A stretch of DNA of 64,000 bases from Oleiagrimonas sp963747595 (GTDB taxonomy: Bacteria; Pseudomonadota; Gammaproteobacteria; Xanthomonadales; Rhodanobacteraceae): assembly GCA_963747595.1 (NCBI GenBank), contig CAVVFO010000001.1, forward strand, positions 806,001 through 870,000. Direction: 5' to 3'. Position 1 is the stretch's first letter. Every line of letters starts with the position of its first letter. The translations under genes were made by a program, and so were the position numbers. The notes under the pieces are model-generated. The model ran no database searches. It saw only the letters and a program-made list of their open reading frames with translations, and was not told the origin of the DNA. Of this stretch, positions 1 to 8,705 are shown in pieces.

Positions 1-214
1 GCAGCAATGAATGCACGGGGGTGTCGTCGCGGGCATACACGGTGCAGCCGATGATGCCGGCCTCGGGCTCGCCCCAGTAGCTGCCGGGGATCGGCCGGGC
101 AGCAGCGACGTGCACGAAGTCGAGGCCGTGTTCGGCCAGCAGCGCCTCGATCGCCGCCTTGGGAGCAGTACCGAGGCGCTGCACGTCGTCGTGGGCAGGC
201 GAGCGATCGGGCAT
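1..214 (-). CDS. Conserved small hypothetical protein (N-terminal part, runs off the window)
   Basis: The minus strand is open from an ATG at 214 to the window edge, giving at least 71 residues that begin MPDRSPAHDDVQ and contain the segment RPIPGSYWGEPEAGIIG. It starts 20 bases after the minE stop on the same strand, so it is probably the last gene of the min transcription unit. I recall similar small proteins of unknown function after minE in xanthomonads, but the diagnostic C-terminal part is outside the window. No function is assigned. Confidence 0.6.
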   Translation of the reverse strand, partial: MPDRSPAHDDVQRLGTAPKAAIEALLAEHGLDFVHVAAARPIPGSYWGEPEAGIIGCTVYARDDTPVHSLL

Positions 215-234
215 GGGCGTGAGGCCGCCGGGGT

Positions 235-507
235 TTACTGGTGGGGGCTGCGGTTGTCCGGGAGCGACACGGACAGCTCCAGGACCTCATGGCCGCTGTC
301 GCTTTCCAGGTTCACCTGCACGGCCTCGGGGTCGATGTTGACGTACTTGCGGATGACCTCGAGCAGCTCGCCACGCAGCAGCGGCAGATAGTCCGGCCCG
401 CCACGTGTGCCGCGCTCCTGCGCCACGATGATGCGCAGGCGCTCGCGCGCGATGTTGGCGCTGTTCTGCGGTTTGCCCCGGAGGAAATCGAGAATACCCA
501 TGGTCAA
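235..507 (-). CDS. minE: Cell division topological specificity factor MinE
   Basis: MinE confines MinCD to the cell poles by stimulating MinD ATPase, which frees mid-cell for the Z ring. The 90-residue product has the usual layout: an N-terminal amphipathic membrane-targeting helix (MGILDFLRG), the anti-MinCD contact segment around residues 21-32 (RERLRIIVAQER), and a C-terminal topological-specificity domain with the family stretch ELLEVIRKYV. The ATG at 507 overlaps the minD stop by 4 bases (ATGA), which supports translational coupling; an in-frame ATG at 501 would give a start closer to most family members. It is the last recognised gene of minC-minD-minE. Confidence 0.95.
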   Translation of the reverse strand: MTMGILDFLRGKPQNSANIARERLRIIVAQERGTRGGPDYLPLLRGELLEVIRKYVNIDPEAVQVNLESDSGHEVLELSVSLPDNRSPHQ

Positions 508-1316
508 CCTCCGAACATGCGTTTCAGCAGGCCCTTCTTCGGCGCCTCGGTGAAGCGCAGCGGCCTGTCTTCGCCCAGGATGCGCGCCACGGCGTCGTTG
601 TAGGCCTGACCGGCCACGGACTCGTCATTGAGGATGACGGGCACGCCGGCATTGGAGGCCGCCAGCACGTTTTCCGATTCCGGAATCACGCCCACGACCT
701 TGATGCCCAGGATGTCCTCGACGTCGGCCACGCTGAGCATTTCGCCGCTGCCCACCCGGCCGGCGTGATAGCGGGTCAGCAGCAGATGCTGCTTGACCAC
801 GTTCTGGCCGCCCTCGGCGTGCCGCGTCTTGCTGGCCAGCAGGCCCAGGATGCGGTCCGAATCGCGCACCGAGGAGACTTCCGGGTTGACCACCACCACG
901 GCGTGATCGGCGAAGTACATCGCCAGATGCGCGCCTTTCTCGATGCCGGCAGGCGAATCGCACACCACATAGTCGAAGCCGTCCTTGCCCAGCTCGTCCA
1001 GCACCTTTTCCACGCCTTCCTGGGTCAGTGCATCCTTGTCGCGGGTCTGCGAGGCGGCCAGCACGTAGAGGTTGTCCAGGCGCTTGTCCTTGATCAGCGC
1101 CTGCTTGAGCGTGGCTTCGCCGTGGATGACGTTGACGAAGTCGTAGACCACGCGGCGTTCGCAGCCCATGATGAGGTCGAGGTTGCGCAGACCGACGTCG
1201 AAGTCGATCACGGCCACTTTCTTGCCTTTCTGCGCCAGGCCGGTGGCCAGCGACGCGCTGCTGGTGGTCTTGCCCACCCCGCCCTTGCCGGACGTGACAA
1301 CGATGATCTCAGCCAA
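504..1316 (-). CDS. minD: Septum site-determining ATPase MinD
   Basis: MinD is a ParA/MinD-family ATPase that dimerises on the membrane with ATP, recruits MinC and is displaced by MinE. The 270-residue protein carries the deviant Walker A loop GKGGVGKTT at residues 10-18 with its signature lysine, the switch segment DFDVGLRNLD, and VVCDSPAGIEKG as the Walker B region. The extreme C terminus (KKGLLKRMFGG) is the amphipathic membrane-targeting helix. Length and motifs are typical. It lies 48 bases after minC and overlaps minE by 4 bases, giving the standard minCDE order. Confidence 0.98.
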   Translation of the reverse strand: MAEIIVVTSGKGGVGKTTSSASLATGLAQKGKKVAVIDFDVGLRNLDLIMGCERRVVYDFVNVIHGEATLKQALIKDKRLDNLYVLAASQTRDKDALTQEGVEKVLDELGKDGFDYVVCDSPAGIEKGAHLAMYFADHAVVVVNPEVSSVRDSDRILGLLASKTRHAEGGQNVVKQHLLLTRYHAGRVGSGEMLSVADVEDILGIKVVGVIPESENVLAASNAGVPVILNDESVAGQAYNDAVARILGEDRPLRFTEAPKKGLLKRMFGG

Positions 1317-1364
1317 GTGTATCTCTCCGAATTGAACGGTTGCCCTGTTGATGGATGATTGCTG

Positions 1365-2114
1365 TCACAAGCGTGCGATCAGCAGTTTGTCGTCTTCGAG
1401 CCAGCATTGCACGGACTGGCCCTCAATGTCCGCGGGGATCTGCTCGAACACGCGGTACTGGCCGGCAATGGAGACCAGTTCGGCGCGGAAGTCCGAGCAG
1501 TAGATGCGCGCGTCCTCGTCGCCCTGCGCACCGGCCAGGGCCCGGCCGCGCAATGCTCCGTAGATATGGATGCAGCCATCGGCAATGACTTCGGCGCCGT
1601 TGGCGATGGGTGCGCTGACGATGAGGTCGCGGTCGCGCGCGTAGATCTGCTGCCCGGAACGGACTGCGTTCTCGTGCCGCTGGGAACCGGCGTGGACGGG
1701 GGCCGCGCCTTCTTCGGCCGGCGCGTTGGATGCAGCCGGCGCCGCCGCAGCGGGCTGCGCGCCCGATGCAGGTTCGTAGGCGGCGCGGAACTTGGCGATC
1801 AGCGGCAGACCCATGCGTCCGGCCAGCGCCTCCATGTCGCTGCTGCCGTAGGCCAGCCCCACCGGCATCATGCCGGCGCTGCGTACGGCTTCCAGCAGGG
1901 CATCGACGATGCCGTCATCCGGCAACGTGGACAAGTGGCTCAGATCCAGCACCACGGAGGTGCGGCCGAACAGTTGTGGTGCAGCCCGCACGCGCCGTTC
2001 CAGTTCCTCGCACAGGGCGGCGGCGTCGGCGCGGCGGACCCGCACGCACGCCATGCCGACCTGACCGAAGCGCAGGTCGCAGGCAACATCGGTGATGTCC
2101 GGAGCCGCGGTCAT
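1365..2114 (-). CDS. minC: Septum site-determining protein MinC
   Basis: MinC is the FtsZ-antagonising subunit of the Min system. The 249-residue product has an N-terminal FtsZ-inhibiting domain (about residues 1-110), an Ala/Pro-rich linker (about 118-145, with runs such as PAAAAPAASNAPAEE), and a C-terminal beta-helix domain that dimerises and binds MinD. The beta-helix domain contains the family-typical DGCIHIYGALRGRALAG and ends in a segment resembling the MinC terminus. Its ATG at 2114 overlaps the stop of the upstream acetyltransferase gene by 4 bases, so the min genes appear to be read from a promoter upstream of that gene. Confidence 0.95.
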   Translation of the reverse strand: MTAAPDITDVACDLRFGQVGMACVRVRRADAAALCEELERRVRAAPQLFGRTSVVLDLSHLSTLPDDGIVDALLEAVRSAGMMPVGLAYGSSDMEALAGRMGLPLIAKFRAAYEPASGAQPAAAAPAASNAPAEEGAAPVHAGSQRHENAVRSGQQIYARDRDLIVSAPIANGAEVIADGCIHIYGALRGRALAGAQGDEDARIYCSDFRAELVSIAGQYRVFEQIPADIEGQSVQCWLEDDKLLIARL

Positions 2115-2719
2115 CGAGCACTCCCGGCACTGCGCGACAATGCGCCGTGGTGAGCTTCACGTTCGCTCAGCCAGGGCACGTCGGGCAGCCCGCCATGCTT
2201 GAGGTAGGTGTCATCGACAAAGCGGAAGCTGGGCAGGTCCTTGGCCAAAAGGCTCACTCTGGGACCGCCGGCATGCATGGTCTGTTGTCCCACTTCATGA
2301 AAACCGTAGGTGCCGTGGAACAGCAGCGTGGCATCGTCGCGCGGCTCCAGAAACACTTCGCACGCGAGCAGCGGCACGCGGACTTCGGCATAACTCTGCA
2401 CGTCGCAATAGAAGATCCGGCCCAGTCCATGACGGCGATAGGCATTGGCCACGACGATGCGGTCGATGTAGAGAAAGCGCGCGTAACTGTTCTGGAACCA
2501 GCGGAAATTGGGGCTGTCGTGCTCAGCGTGTTCGCGCAGCGCGATCAGGAAGCCGGCGACATGGCCGTCGACCTCGGCAATGCGGAAGTAATCCGCGATG
2601 TCCATGAAATGTCGCAGCTGCGCGCCGCTCATGGGAAGGATGCCTGTACCTGCGGCGTTGTTGAGCGCCAGCACAGCATCCAGATCGTGCTCTTGCACGT
2701 CACGGATGGCCAGAACCAT
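2111..2719 (-). CDS. GNAT-family N-acetyltransferase
   Basis: This 202-residue protein looks like a GCN5-related N-acetyltransferase: the segment LYIDRIVVANAYRRHGLGR matches motif A, with an RRHGLG acetyl-CoA pyrophosphate loop, followed by a VLACEV-like strand and a C-terminal TYGFHEVGQQ motif. The substrate cannot be told from sequence. A GGAG ribosome-binding site lies about 8 bases before the ATG at 2719. The stop overlaps the minC start, so it probably heads the min transcription unit; whether it has any role in division is unknown. Confidence 0.85.
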   Translation of the reverse strand: MVLAIRDVQEHDLDAVLALNNAAGTGILPMSGAQLRHFMDIADYFRIAEVDGHVAGFLIALREHAEHDSPNFRWFQNSYARFLYIDRIVVANAYRRHGLGRIFYCDVQSYAEVRVPLLACEVFLEPRDDATLLFHGTYGFHEVGQQTMHAGGPRVSLLAKDLPSFRFVDDTYLKHGGLPDVPWLSEREAHHGALSRSAGSAR

Positions 2720-3055
2720 TCGTTACTCCGTCATTGTCTTGCTGTTTTCTTGTATGTGGTGGTGTCGACCGTGCGCGTCTTTGCCGGTCCGGCGACCGGC
2801 GGGATTATCGCACGTTGTGCCGGTGCGCTGGCTAGTGTGCTGCATCGTCCGTGTGGCCCAATTCAGCGGCTCGCCCTGTGGGCGTGGGCGGACAGGCCGT
2901 GGCTGTCGTGTCGCAGCGCGCGCCGGGGAAATCTTCCTGGGGCGCCTTGCCGGACCTGTCCGCCCGGCTCCGGACGGGCCAGCCGGGCCACTGCCCGTCA
3001 CGGTGCACGAATGCGCCCGTCTTGCGCAGATGCCGGTGTGGCCTATGATGCGCGC
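2720..3055. other. 336-base divergent intergenic region
   Basis: This gap separates the minus-strand acetyltransferase-min operon from the plus-strand sensor kinase gene. Long overlapping frames cross it, but none gives a recognisable protein, and the plus-strand frame is only an upstream extension of the kinase ORF. It should hold two divergent promoters; I could not pick convincing -35/-10 pairs. Confidence 0.4.
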
Positions 3056-4267
3056 ATGTCCGGAGCTCGCATCACTCACACGCATCTTCTGCGCTATACG
3101 GGCTTTTTCACTTACCTGTGCGCGGGCACGCCATTCGTGACGCAGTGGGTGGATCAGCGGCTGCACCTGCTGCATCGCCCCGATTTCACCCTGTTGCTGT
3201 GGGTGGCGTCCTACGTGGTGTTCGGCGTCATCTACTGGTTGTTGACGCGCAACCTGGGGTCGCAACGCTTCTGGGCGCTGAAATTGCTTGGCCTGGGCGT
3301 TCTCACGGCTGCGGCCGTTACGGTGGGTTGGGTCAGCCACAGTGGCCTGTCGGCCATGTTGATGGTGGTGGTGTCGGTGGTGCTGCCATGGCTGCTGCCG
3401 TTCTGGCTGGGCGTGACCTGGATGGCGCTGCAGAATCTGTCCCTGGTGGCGGTGTTTTCCACCTTTCCCGAGTTCGGGTTCGGTCTGGCGGTGCTGCAGA
3501 CCAGCGTGTATCTGGGAATTTCCGTGCTTACCTTCGTGGTGTCGCTGGTGGCCAGCCGGCAGGCCGGTGAACGCGAACACCAGCGCCAGCTCAATTCCGA
3601 ATTGCGCGCCACACGTGCGCTGCTGGCCGAGTCCAGCCGGATTGCCGAACGCATGCGGATCGCGCGCGAGCTGCATGATCTGGTCGGCCATCATCTGACC
3701 GCGTTGTCGCTGAATCTGGAGGTGGCCAGTCATCTGGCACAGGGGCAGGCGGGCGACCATGTCCGCGTGGCCCAGGGCACCGCCAAGCAATTGCTGTCCG
3801 ACGTGCGCGAGGTGGTCAGCGAGCTGCGCCAGGACGATGCGCTGGATCTGACCCAGGCGCTGGCGGGGCTGGTGGAGGGCATTCCGTCGATCGATGTGCA
3901 CCTGGATCTGCCGCCGCGTTTCGCGGTGGAGGATCCGCGCCGCGCCCAGGTAGTGCTGCGCTGCGTGCAGGAGATTGTCACCAATACGGTACGCCATTCC
4001 GGTGCGCGCAACCTCTGGCTGCGTTTCACGCATAATGCCCGTGGCGAACTGCACCTGTACGCCAACGACGATGGTCGAGGTGCGGCGGGGGTCGAGCCGG
4101 GCAACGGCCTGCGCGGCATGCAGGAGCGCCTGTCGGAATTTGGCGGCCGTGTGGATATCGCCACCGGCGAACACGGGGGGTTCAGTCTCACCGCCGTGCT
4201 GCCGCTGGATGAGCCAGTTGAGCGGGTCACGGAGCGCGCGCGGCCCAGCCGGGACTGCGTGAAATGA
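3056..4267 (+). CDS. Sensor histidine kinase, NarL/DesK (HisKA_3) type
   Basis: The likely start is the ATG at 3056, because the frame upstream of it is low-quality intergenic sequence. The 403-residue product has about five or six membrane segments in the first 160 residues, a short coiled region, a HisKA_3 dimerisation domain with the phosphoacceptor His near residue 207 (ARELHDLVGHHLTALSLNLE), and an HATPase_c domain with an N-box (EIVTNTVRHSGA) and a G-box region (DDGRGAAG, NGLRGMQERL). This is the layout of membrane-sensing DesK/LiaS/YdfH-like kinases. The signal is unknown. The partner response regulator starts 52 bases downstream. Confidence 0.9.
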   Translation: MSGARITHTHLLRYTGFFTYLCAGTPFVTQWVDQRLHLLHRPDFTLLLWVASYVVFGVIYWLLTRNLGSQRFWALKLLGLGVLTAAAVTVGWVSHSGLSAMLMVVVSVVLPWLLPFWLGVTWMALQNLSLVAVFSTFPEFGFGLAVLQTSVYLGISVLTFVVSLVASRQAGEREHQRQLNSELRATRALLAESSRIAERMRIARELHDLVGHHLTALSLNLEVASHLAQGQAGDHVRVAQGTAKQLLSDVREVVSELRQDDALDLTQALAGLVEGIPSIDVHLDLPPRFAVEDPRRAQVVLRCVQEIVTNTVRHSGARNLWLRFTHNARGELHLYANDDGRGAAGVEPGNGLRGMQERLSEFGGRVDIATGEHGGFSLTAVLPLDEPVERVTERARPSRDCVK

Positions 4268-4319
4268 GTTCAGGACGTCACCACCGCTGTGGTCGGTGGC
4301 GCAGAAGCCGAGGATCGAC

Positions 4320-4961
4320 ATGATTTCAGTGTGTCTGGTCGATGACCAGAATCTGGTGCGGCAGGGCATCCGGTCGCTACTGGACCTGGCCGACGATATT
4401 CAAGTGGTGGAGGAGTGTTCCGACGGCAAGCAGGCCATCGAGACCATCCCGCGGCTGCGCCCGGATGTGGTACTGCTCGATCTGCGCATGCCCGGCGTCT
4501 CCGGCATCGAGGTGTTGCAGGCGCTCACCGCGCGGAAGGAATTGCCGCCCACGGTCATCCTGACCACGTTCGATGACGACCAGATGGTGCTTGCCGGATT
4601 GAAGGCCGGCGCGCGCGGGTATCTGCTCAAGGATGTGTCGCTGGAGCAGTTGGTGGAAGCCGTGCGCACGGTGGCGGATGGCGGCTCGCTGGTGGCGCCG
4701 GTGGTCACGCAGCGGTTGCTGGCCGGGGTGGATCGCATCCAGAACCGCTTTTCCAGCCTGGAAGAGCCGGATCCATTGACCGAGCGTGAAACGGAGATCC
4801 TCAGGCTCCTGGCCGGCGGCTACAGCAACAAGGAAATTGCCAATTCGCTGCGCGTTGCCGAGGGCACCGTAAAAAACCACGTCTCCAATATCCTGTCCAA
4901 ACTCGGTGTACGGGATCGCACGCGCGCCGTGCTGAAAGCGCTCGAGCTCGGCATCGTCTAG
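4320..4961 (+). CDS. Response regulator, NarL/FixJ family (LuxR-type DNA-binding domain)
   Basis: The 213-residue product has an N-terminal receiver domain with the acidic pair DD at residues 8-9, the phosphoacceptor Asp54 (VVLLDLRMPG) and a conserved Lys in RGYLLKDVS. A C-terminal LuxR-type helix-turn-helix follows (LTERETEILRLLAGGYSNKE, then NHVSNILSKLGV). The ATG at 4320 is preferred over an upstream in-frame GTG at 4296 because GAGG lies 8 bases before it and the protein then begins like its relatives (MISVCLVDDQ). It is surely the partner of the preceding histidine kinase; the next genes are possible but unproven targets. Confidence 0.93.
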   Translation: MISVCLVDDQNLVRQGIRSLLDLADDIQVVEECSDGKQAIETIPRLRPDVVLLDLRMPGVSGIEVLQALTARKELPPTVILTTFDDDQMVLAGLKAGARGYLLKDVSLEQLVEAVRTVADGGSLVAPVVTQRLLAGVDRIQNRFSSLEEPDPLTERETEILRLLAGGYSNKEIANSLRVAEGTVKNHVSNILSKLGVRDRTRAVLKALELGIV

Positions 4962-5280
4962 CAAGGTGGGCGGGAGAACGGGGGTTGCGATTGTGCTCTC
5001 ACCGACAGCTTGTGCCGTCCAAGCTGCCGCGGGCGCGTGTTGGCAGAGGCAGCGCGGGGGCTCCGCGCTGCAGTCGCGCCGCGCGCATGTGCCGCACGTG
5101 GCCCGGCGGAATGAGGGCGTTGAGATCGGCCCTAGCTCCCAGGCCCCCGAACCAGTACCATCAGTTGCTTCTGTGTCGCGCCGAGAAGTCGGTGTGGACT
5201 GATCTCCACAAGGCATGTCCGTCGAACCGCCAAGGTTGGCGTTGTGCAGGCCCGATTGAAGACGTTCGGAGAACTTTGGA
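4962..5280. other. 319-base intergenic region
   Basis: No gene, RNA or repeat was recognised between the response regulator and the SRPBCC gene. A GGAG ribosome-binding site for the downstream gene lies at its right end. It is long enough to hold a regulated promoter. Confidence 0.4.
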
Positions 5281-6864
5281 ATGATGCGTCTGTTTGAATT
5301 CATTGTTGCCCTGATCATGGTCGCCGTGCTCGCCGTGATCGTCGGGATTTCTTTGCCTGGAACAGGGCATGTGCAACGGTCGCTGGTGTTCAGCAAGAAC
5401 ATCCGTGACGTCTACGACCTGTTCAACAATTTCCGCCGCTTCCCCGACTACGCGGTCCTGCGCGCCTACGACCCGCAGATGGTGTATCACCTGCACGGCA
5501 AGGCCTACGGCCCCGGCGCCGGCATCAGCTGGACCAGCAACAACAGCAAGGTCGGCAACGGCAGCCTGAAGATCGCCTCGGCCACGCCCGGCTTCGAGAA
5601 CGTCGAAGACCAGGGTGACGGCAAGATCGTGTGGACGGTGGACAACGATTGGCGCGGAAGCGACAAGCACTTCACCATCGACATGACACGCACCGGTCGA
5701 CAGCAGAATCTGGTCAAGGTGACCTGGTCCTACGACGTCAAGTACGGCTGGAACCTGTTCAACCGCTACTCCGGTCTGTATATCCACGGCGCGCCGGATC
5801 AGCTGGTGCAGTACAGCCTGGACAATCTGGAAAACCTGCTGGCCTCGATTCCGCATATCGACTACAACATCCTCACGCCGGAAATCGTGCAGCGACCGCA
5901 GAAGCCGGTGTTGTTCGTCAGCACCACGGCCAAGCGCAGCCTGGAAGACGTGGCCGACGCCACGGATGCGGCGACCAAGAAACTGCATGCGGCGATGAAG
6001 AAGCTGGGTGTGAAGCAGGCCGGTCCGGTCACCACCTTCACCACCAATTTCGGTGACACCAAATACGATTTCGACGTCGCCATTCCCATCGACAGCAGCA
6101 CCCTGAAGATCGATGGCACGTCCTATGAGCTGCAGGCACCCAAGCCGCCCAAGCTGGCCGGTGAAGGCCCCGCCAGCGGCAGTTCGGCCGCGGGCAGCAG
6201 CAGCACGGCCACAGGCAGCAGCGTGGCGAGCGCAGGGTCCTCGGCGGCTGCCGGGTCCGCAGCAAGTGGCAGCAGCGTGGCTGCAGCCGGCTCGGCACCG
6301 GCCTCGGCATCCAGTGCGGGCAATGCCCAGCCGGTACTCAAGCCGGGGACGCAGGATGAGCGTGGCCATCTGACCGTCACCAAGGACGGTGTGCAGGGCA
6401 TGCTGGCCTTTGGCGGCAAGGCACTGAAGGGCGTCTGGAAGGGATCGGCAGCGGGTATCCCGCCGACCCGGCTGATGCTCCAGGCCTATGCCCTGACCCA
6501 TGGTTACCATTTCGACGAGGTGGTCCACCGCCTGTACGATCAGACCATTCCGCCACCGGCGCCCAAGAGCGACAAGGGCAAGACATCCAAGACGGCAAAA
6601 GACAGCAAGCCGCAGCCGGCCGGCAACGATCAGGAACCGCAGACCGAATACGACGTGTATCTGCCGCTCAGCTGGGCGCCCGATGCGACGCCGGTGCAGC
6701 TGGAAGCGGAGCAGGGCAAGGGGCCGTTGGCCAACCCGCCGCCCACGGGCAACGGGTCACCCACGTCTGCGGGGAGTGCGCCGACGCCTGCGGGTAGCGC
6801 GTCCGTGCCTGCGGCCAGCGCTCCATCTTCCGCCGGAACGGCGCCGTCCATCTCCGGCGGTTGA
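5281..6864 (+). CDS. Membrane-anchored SRPBCC-family protein with GyrI-like region and Ser/Ala/Gly-rich linkers
   Basis: A single N-terminal membrane segment (IVALIMVAVLAVIVGISL) is followed by an SRPBCC/polyketide-cyclase-like lipid-binding fold over about residues 30-190, then a region resembling GyrI/effector-binding domains (from KPVLFVSTTAKR to about 290). An extremely Ser/Ala/Gly-rich stretch of about 60 residues (near 300-355) interrupts this second domain, which resumes with TVTKDGVQGMLAFGG. A second linker, again rich in Pro/Ala/Ser, ends the 527-residue protein. Ligand and function are unknown. It is transcribed alone. The linkers look like unstructured spacers of an envelope protein and are prone to length change. 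Confidence 0.7.
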   Translation: MMRLFEFIVALIMVAVLAVIVGISLPGTGHVQRSLVFSKNIRDVYDLFNNFRRFPDYAVLRAYDPQMVYHLHGKAYGPGAGISWTSNNSKVGNGSLKIASATPGFENVEDQGDGKIVWTVDNDWRGSDKHFTIDMTRTGRQQNLVKVTWSYDVKYGWNLFNRYSGLYIHGAPDQLVQYSLDNLENLLASIPHIDYNILTPEIVQRPQKPVLFVSTTAKRSLEDVADATDAATKKLHAAMKKLGVKQAGPVTTFTTNFGDTKYDFDVAIPIDSSTLKIDGTSYELQAPKPPKLAGEGPASGSSAAGSSSTATGSSVASAGSSAAAGSAASGSSVAAAGSAPASASSAGNAQPVLKPGTQDERGHLTVTKDGVQGMLAFGGKALKGVWKGSAAGIPPTRLMLQAYALTHGYHFDEVVHRLYDQTIPPPAPKSDKGKTSKTAKDSKPQPAGNDQEPQTEYDVYLPLSWAPDATPVQLEAEQGKGPLANPPPTGNGSPTSAGSAPTPAGSASVPAASAPSSAGTAPSISGG

Positions 6865-6910
6865 GCACCAAGTTGCCGGCGTGACGTCACGTCACATTGC
6901 GGGAAAAAGT

Positions 6911-6946
6911 CATGAGGCCCTCTTCGCGCATGAAGAGGGCCTCATG
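6911..6946. terminator. Perfect 15-bp inverted repeat, probable transcription terminator
   Basis: Positions 6911-6925 and 6932-6946 are perfect reverse complements (catgaggccctcttc and its complement) around a 6-base loop. It lies 47 bases after the SRPBCC stop. There is no following T-tract on the plus strand, but an A-run (6904-6908) precedes it, so it would have a short U-tract when read from the minus strand. Confidence 0.65.
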
Positions 6947-7040
6947 CGTTGCACCGGAGCATGTCTGGGCGATGTCCCGCTGAAACCGCCCGCTGCGTTA
7001 CGCTACATTGTTCGGGATGGGCGACGAGGCCTTGCGCACG

Positions 7041-7973
7041 ATGATTGAAACCGAACAGCTGACCCGCCGATATGGCCACCTGATCGCGGTGGATGCGCTG
7101 ACCCTGCGCGCCGAGCCGGGCAAGGTGCTGGGGCTGCTGGGGCCCAACGGCGCGGGCAAGACGACCGCCATGCGCATGATCTCGGGCTTTTTGCCGCCCA
7201 GCTCGGGAACCGCGCGGGTGTGCGGGTTCGATGTGCAGCGTGAATCGGTGAAGGCACGCCGGGCGTTGGGCTATCTGCCGGAAGGCGCGCCGGGCTATGT
7301 CGAATTGACGGTGCGCGAACTGATCGAGTTCACCTTGCGGGTACGCCGTCTGCATCGTGCGCGGGACCGCAACCGTTTCGACCGCGTCGTGCAGCAATTG
7401 CACCTGGAACCGGTGCTGGACACGCCGATCGAGCACTTGTCCAAGGGATTCAGGCGCCGCGTCGGGCTGGCGCAGGCCATTGTGCATGATCCGCCGGTGC
7501 TCATCCTGGATGAGCCCACCGACGGCCTGGACCCGAACCAGAAGCGCGAAGTGCGGCAACTGATCGACGCCATGGCGCGCGATCGCACCATCATGATTTC
7601 CACGCATCTGCTGGAAGAGGTCCATGCGCTGTGCAGCCGCGTGGTGATCATCGCTGCGGGCCGATTGCTGGCCGATGCCACGCCGGCGGAGCTGGAGGCC
7701 AGGTCGCGATATCACGGCGCGGTGTCCTTCAGCGCGGCTGGCGCTGGCGTGGCACGCGCCATGCTGAAGCGCCTGCCGCACGTGGCCGATGTGCAGGTGG
7801 ATCCGCTGGATGGGCGCATGACGGTATTCCCCGTGCCGGGGAGCGACATACTGGAGCCGGTGCAGGAGCTGCTTCGTGCGCAAGGCCTGAAAGTTGCCGA
7901 GATCCAGCTGGAACGGGGGCGCCTGGACGAGGTCTTTCACCAGATGACCACTGCAGCCGAAGCCGCCGCATGA
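7041..7973 (+). CDS. ABC transporter ATP-binding protein, GldA-like
   Basis: The 310-residue ATPase has Walker A GPNGAGKTTAM near residue 34, the signature LSKGFRRRVGLAQA, Walker B VLILDEPTDGLDPNQ and the switch His in ISTHLLEEV; the last 90 residues are the C-terminal extension typical of ABC-2 ATPases. The ATG at 7041 has GAGG about 12 bases upstream and starts the protein at the usual place; an ATG at 7017 is possible. The stop overlaps the permease ATG by 4 bases. With the next two genes it forms a GldA-GldF-GldG-like ABC-2 exporter; in gliding Bacteroidetes this set is linked to motility, whereas in proteobacteria the substrate is unknown. Confidence 0.9.
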   Translation: MIETEQLTRRYGHLIAVDALTLRAEPGKVLGLLGPNGAGKTTAMRMISGFLPPSSGTARVCGFDVQRESVKARRALGYLPEGAPGYVELTVRELIEFTLRVRRLHRARDRNRFDRVVQQLHLEPVLDTPIEHLSKGFRRRVGLAQAIVHDPPVLILDEPTDGLDPNQKREVRQLIDAMARDRTIMISTHLLEEVHALCSRVVIIAAGRLLADATPAELEARSRYHGAVSFSAAGAGVARAMLKRLPHVADVQVDPLDGRMTVFPVPGSDILEPVQELLRAQGLKVAEIQLERGRLDEVFHQMTTAAEAAA

Positions 7974-8704
7974 GTGCCGTGATGGCCATCATGCGGCGTG
8001 AGCTGCGCGCGTATTTCGTGACGCCGCTGGCGTACGTGTTCATCGTGATCTTTCTCATCGGCGCGAACGTGCTGACGTTCTATGTCGGCCATTTTTACGC
8101 GCGCGGGCTGGCGGACCTGCAGCCGTTCTTCGAGTTCCATCCGTGGTTGTATCTGTTCCTGGTGCCGGCGTTGTCGATGCGGCTGTGGGCCGAGGAGCGC
8201 AAGAGCGGGACGCTGGAACTGCTGCTGACCCTGCCGGTGAGCCTGACCCAGGCGATGCTGGGGAAGTTTCTGGCCGCATGGGCATTCATCGCCCTGGCAT
8301 TGGCGTTGACGGGGCCCATCTGGCTGACGGTGAATTATCTGGGGCATCCTGACAATGGCGTGATCCTGGCCGGGTACCTGGGCAGCCTGCTGATGGCGGG
8401 CGCGTTTCTGGCCATCGGGTGTTGTCTGTCCACGCTGACCCGCAGCCAGGTGGTGGCGTTCGTGCTGACCGCGGCCATGTGTTTCGTGCTCCTGCTGGCA
8501 GGCGATTCCACGGTGCTGGACATGCTGACGGGCATCGTTCCGCCGTGGTTGCTGCACGCCATTGCCGCGCTCAGCCTGCTGACGCATTTCGAGTCCATTT
8601 CGCGCGGTGTCCTGGATCTTCGCGACACGCTGTATTTCGTTCTCAGCATCGTGTTCTGGCTGACTGCCGGGGTGATGTTGCTGGAACTGGGCAGGTCGCG
8701 CTGA
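7970..8704 (+). CDS. ABC-2 type permease, GldF-like
   Basis: This 244-residue membrane protein has about six hydrophobic segments and the ABC-2 hallmark LWAEERKSGTLELLLTLPVS between the second and third. The ATG at 7970 overlaps the ATPase stop, and the gene ends one base before the next start, so the three genes are tightly coupled. It would form the translocation channel with the ATPase encoded upstream. The substrate is not predictable. Confidence 0.9.
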   Translation: MSAVMAIMRRELRAYFVTPLAYVFIVIFLIGANVLTFYVGHFYARGLADLQPFFEFHPWLYLFLVPALSMRLWAEERKSGTLELLLTLPVSLTQAMLGKFLAAWAFIALALALTGPIWLTVNYLGHPDNGVILAGYLGSLLMAGAFLAIGCCLSTLTRSQVVAFVLTAAMCFVLLLAGDSTVLDMLTGIVPPWLLHAIAALSLLTHFESISRGVLDLRDTLYFVLSIVFWLTAGVMLLELGRSR

Positions 8705-8705
8705 G

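Noticed and set aside
2147..3055. N-terminal extension of the sensor kinase frame by about 300 residues
   Set aside because: The extension covers the antisense strand of the GNAT gene and intergenic sequence; the protein-like part begins at 3056 with the membrane segments of the kinase.
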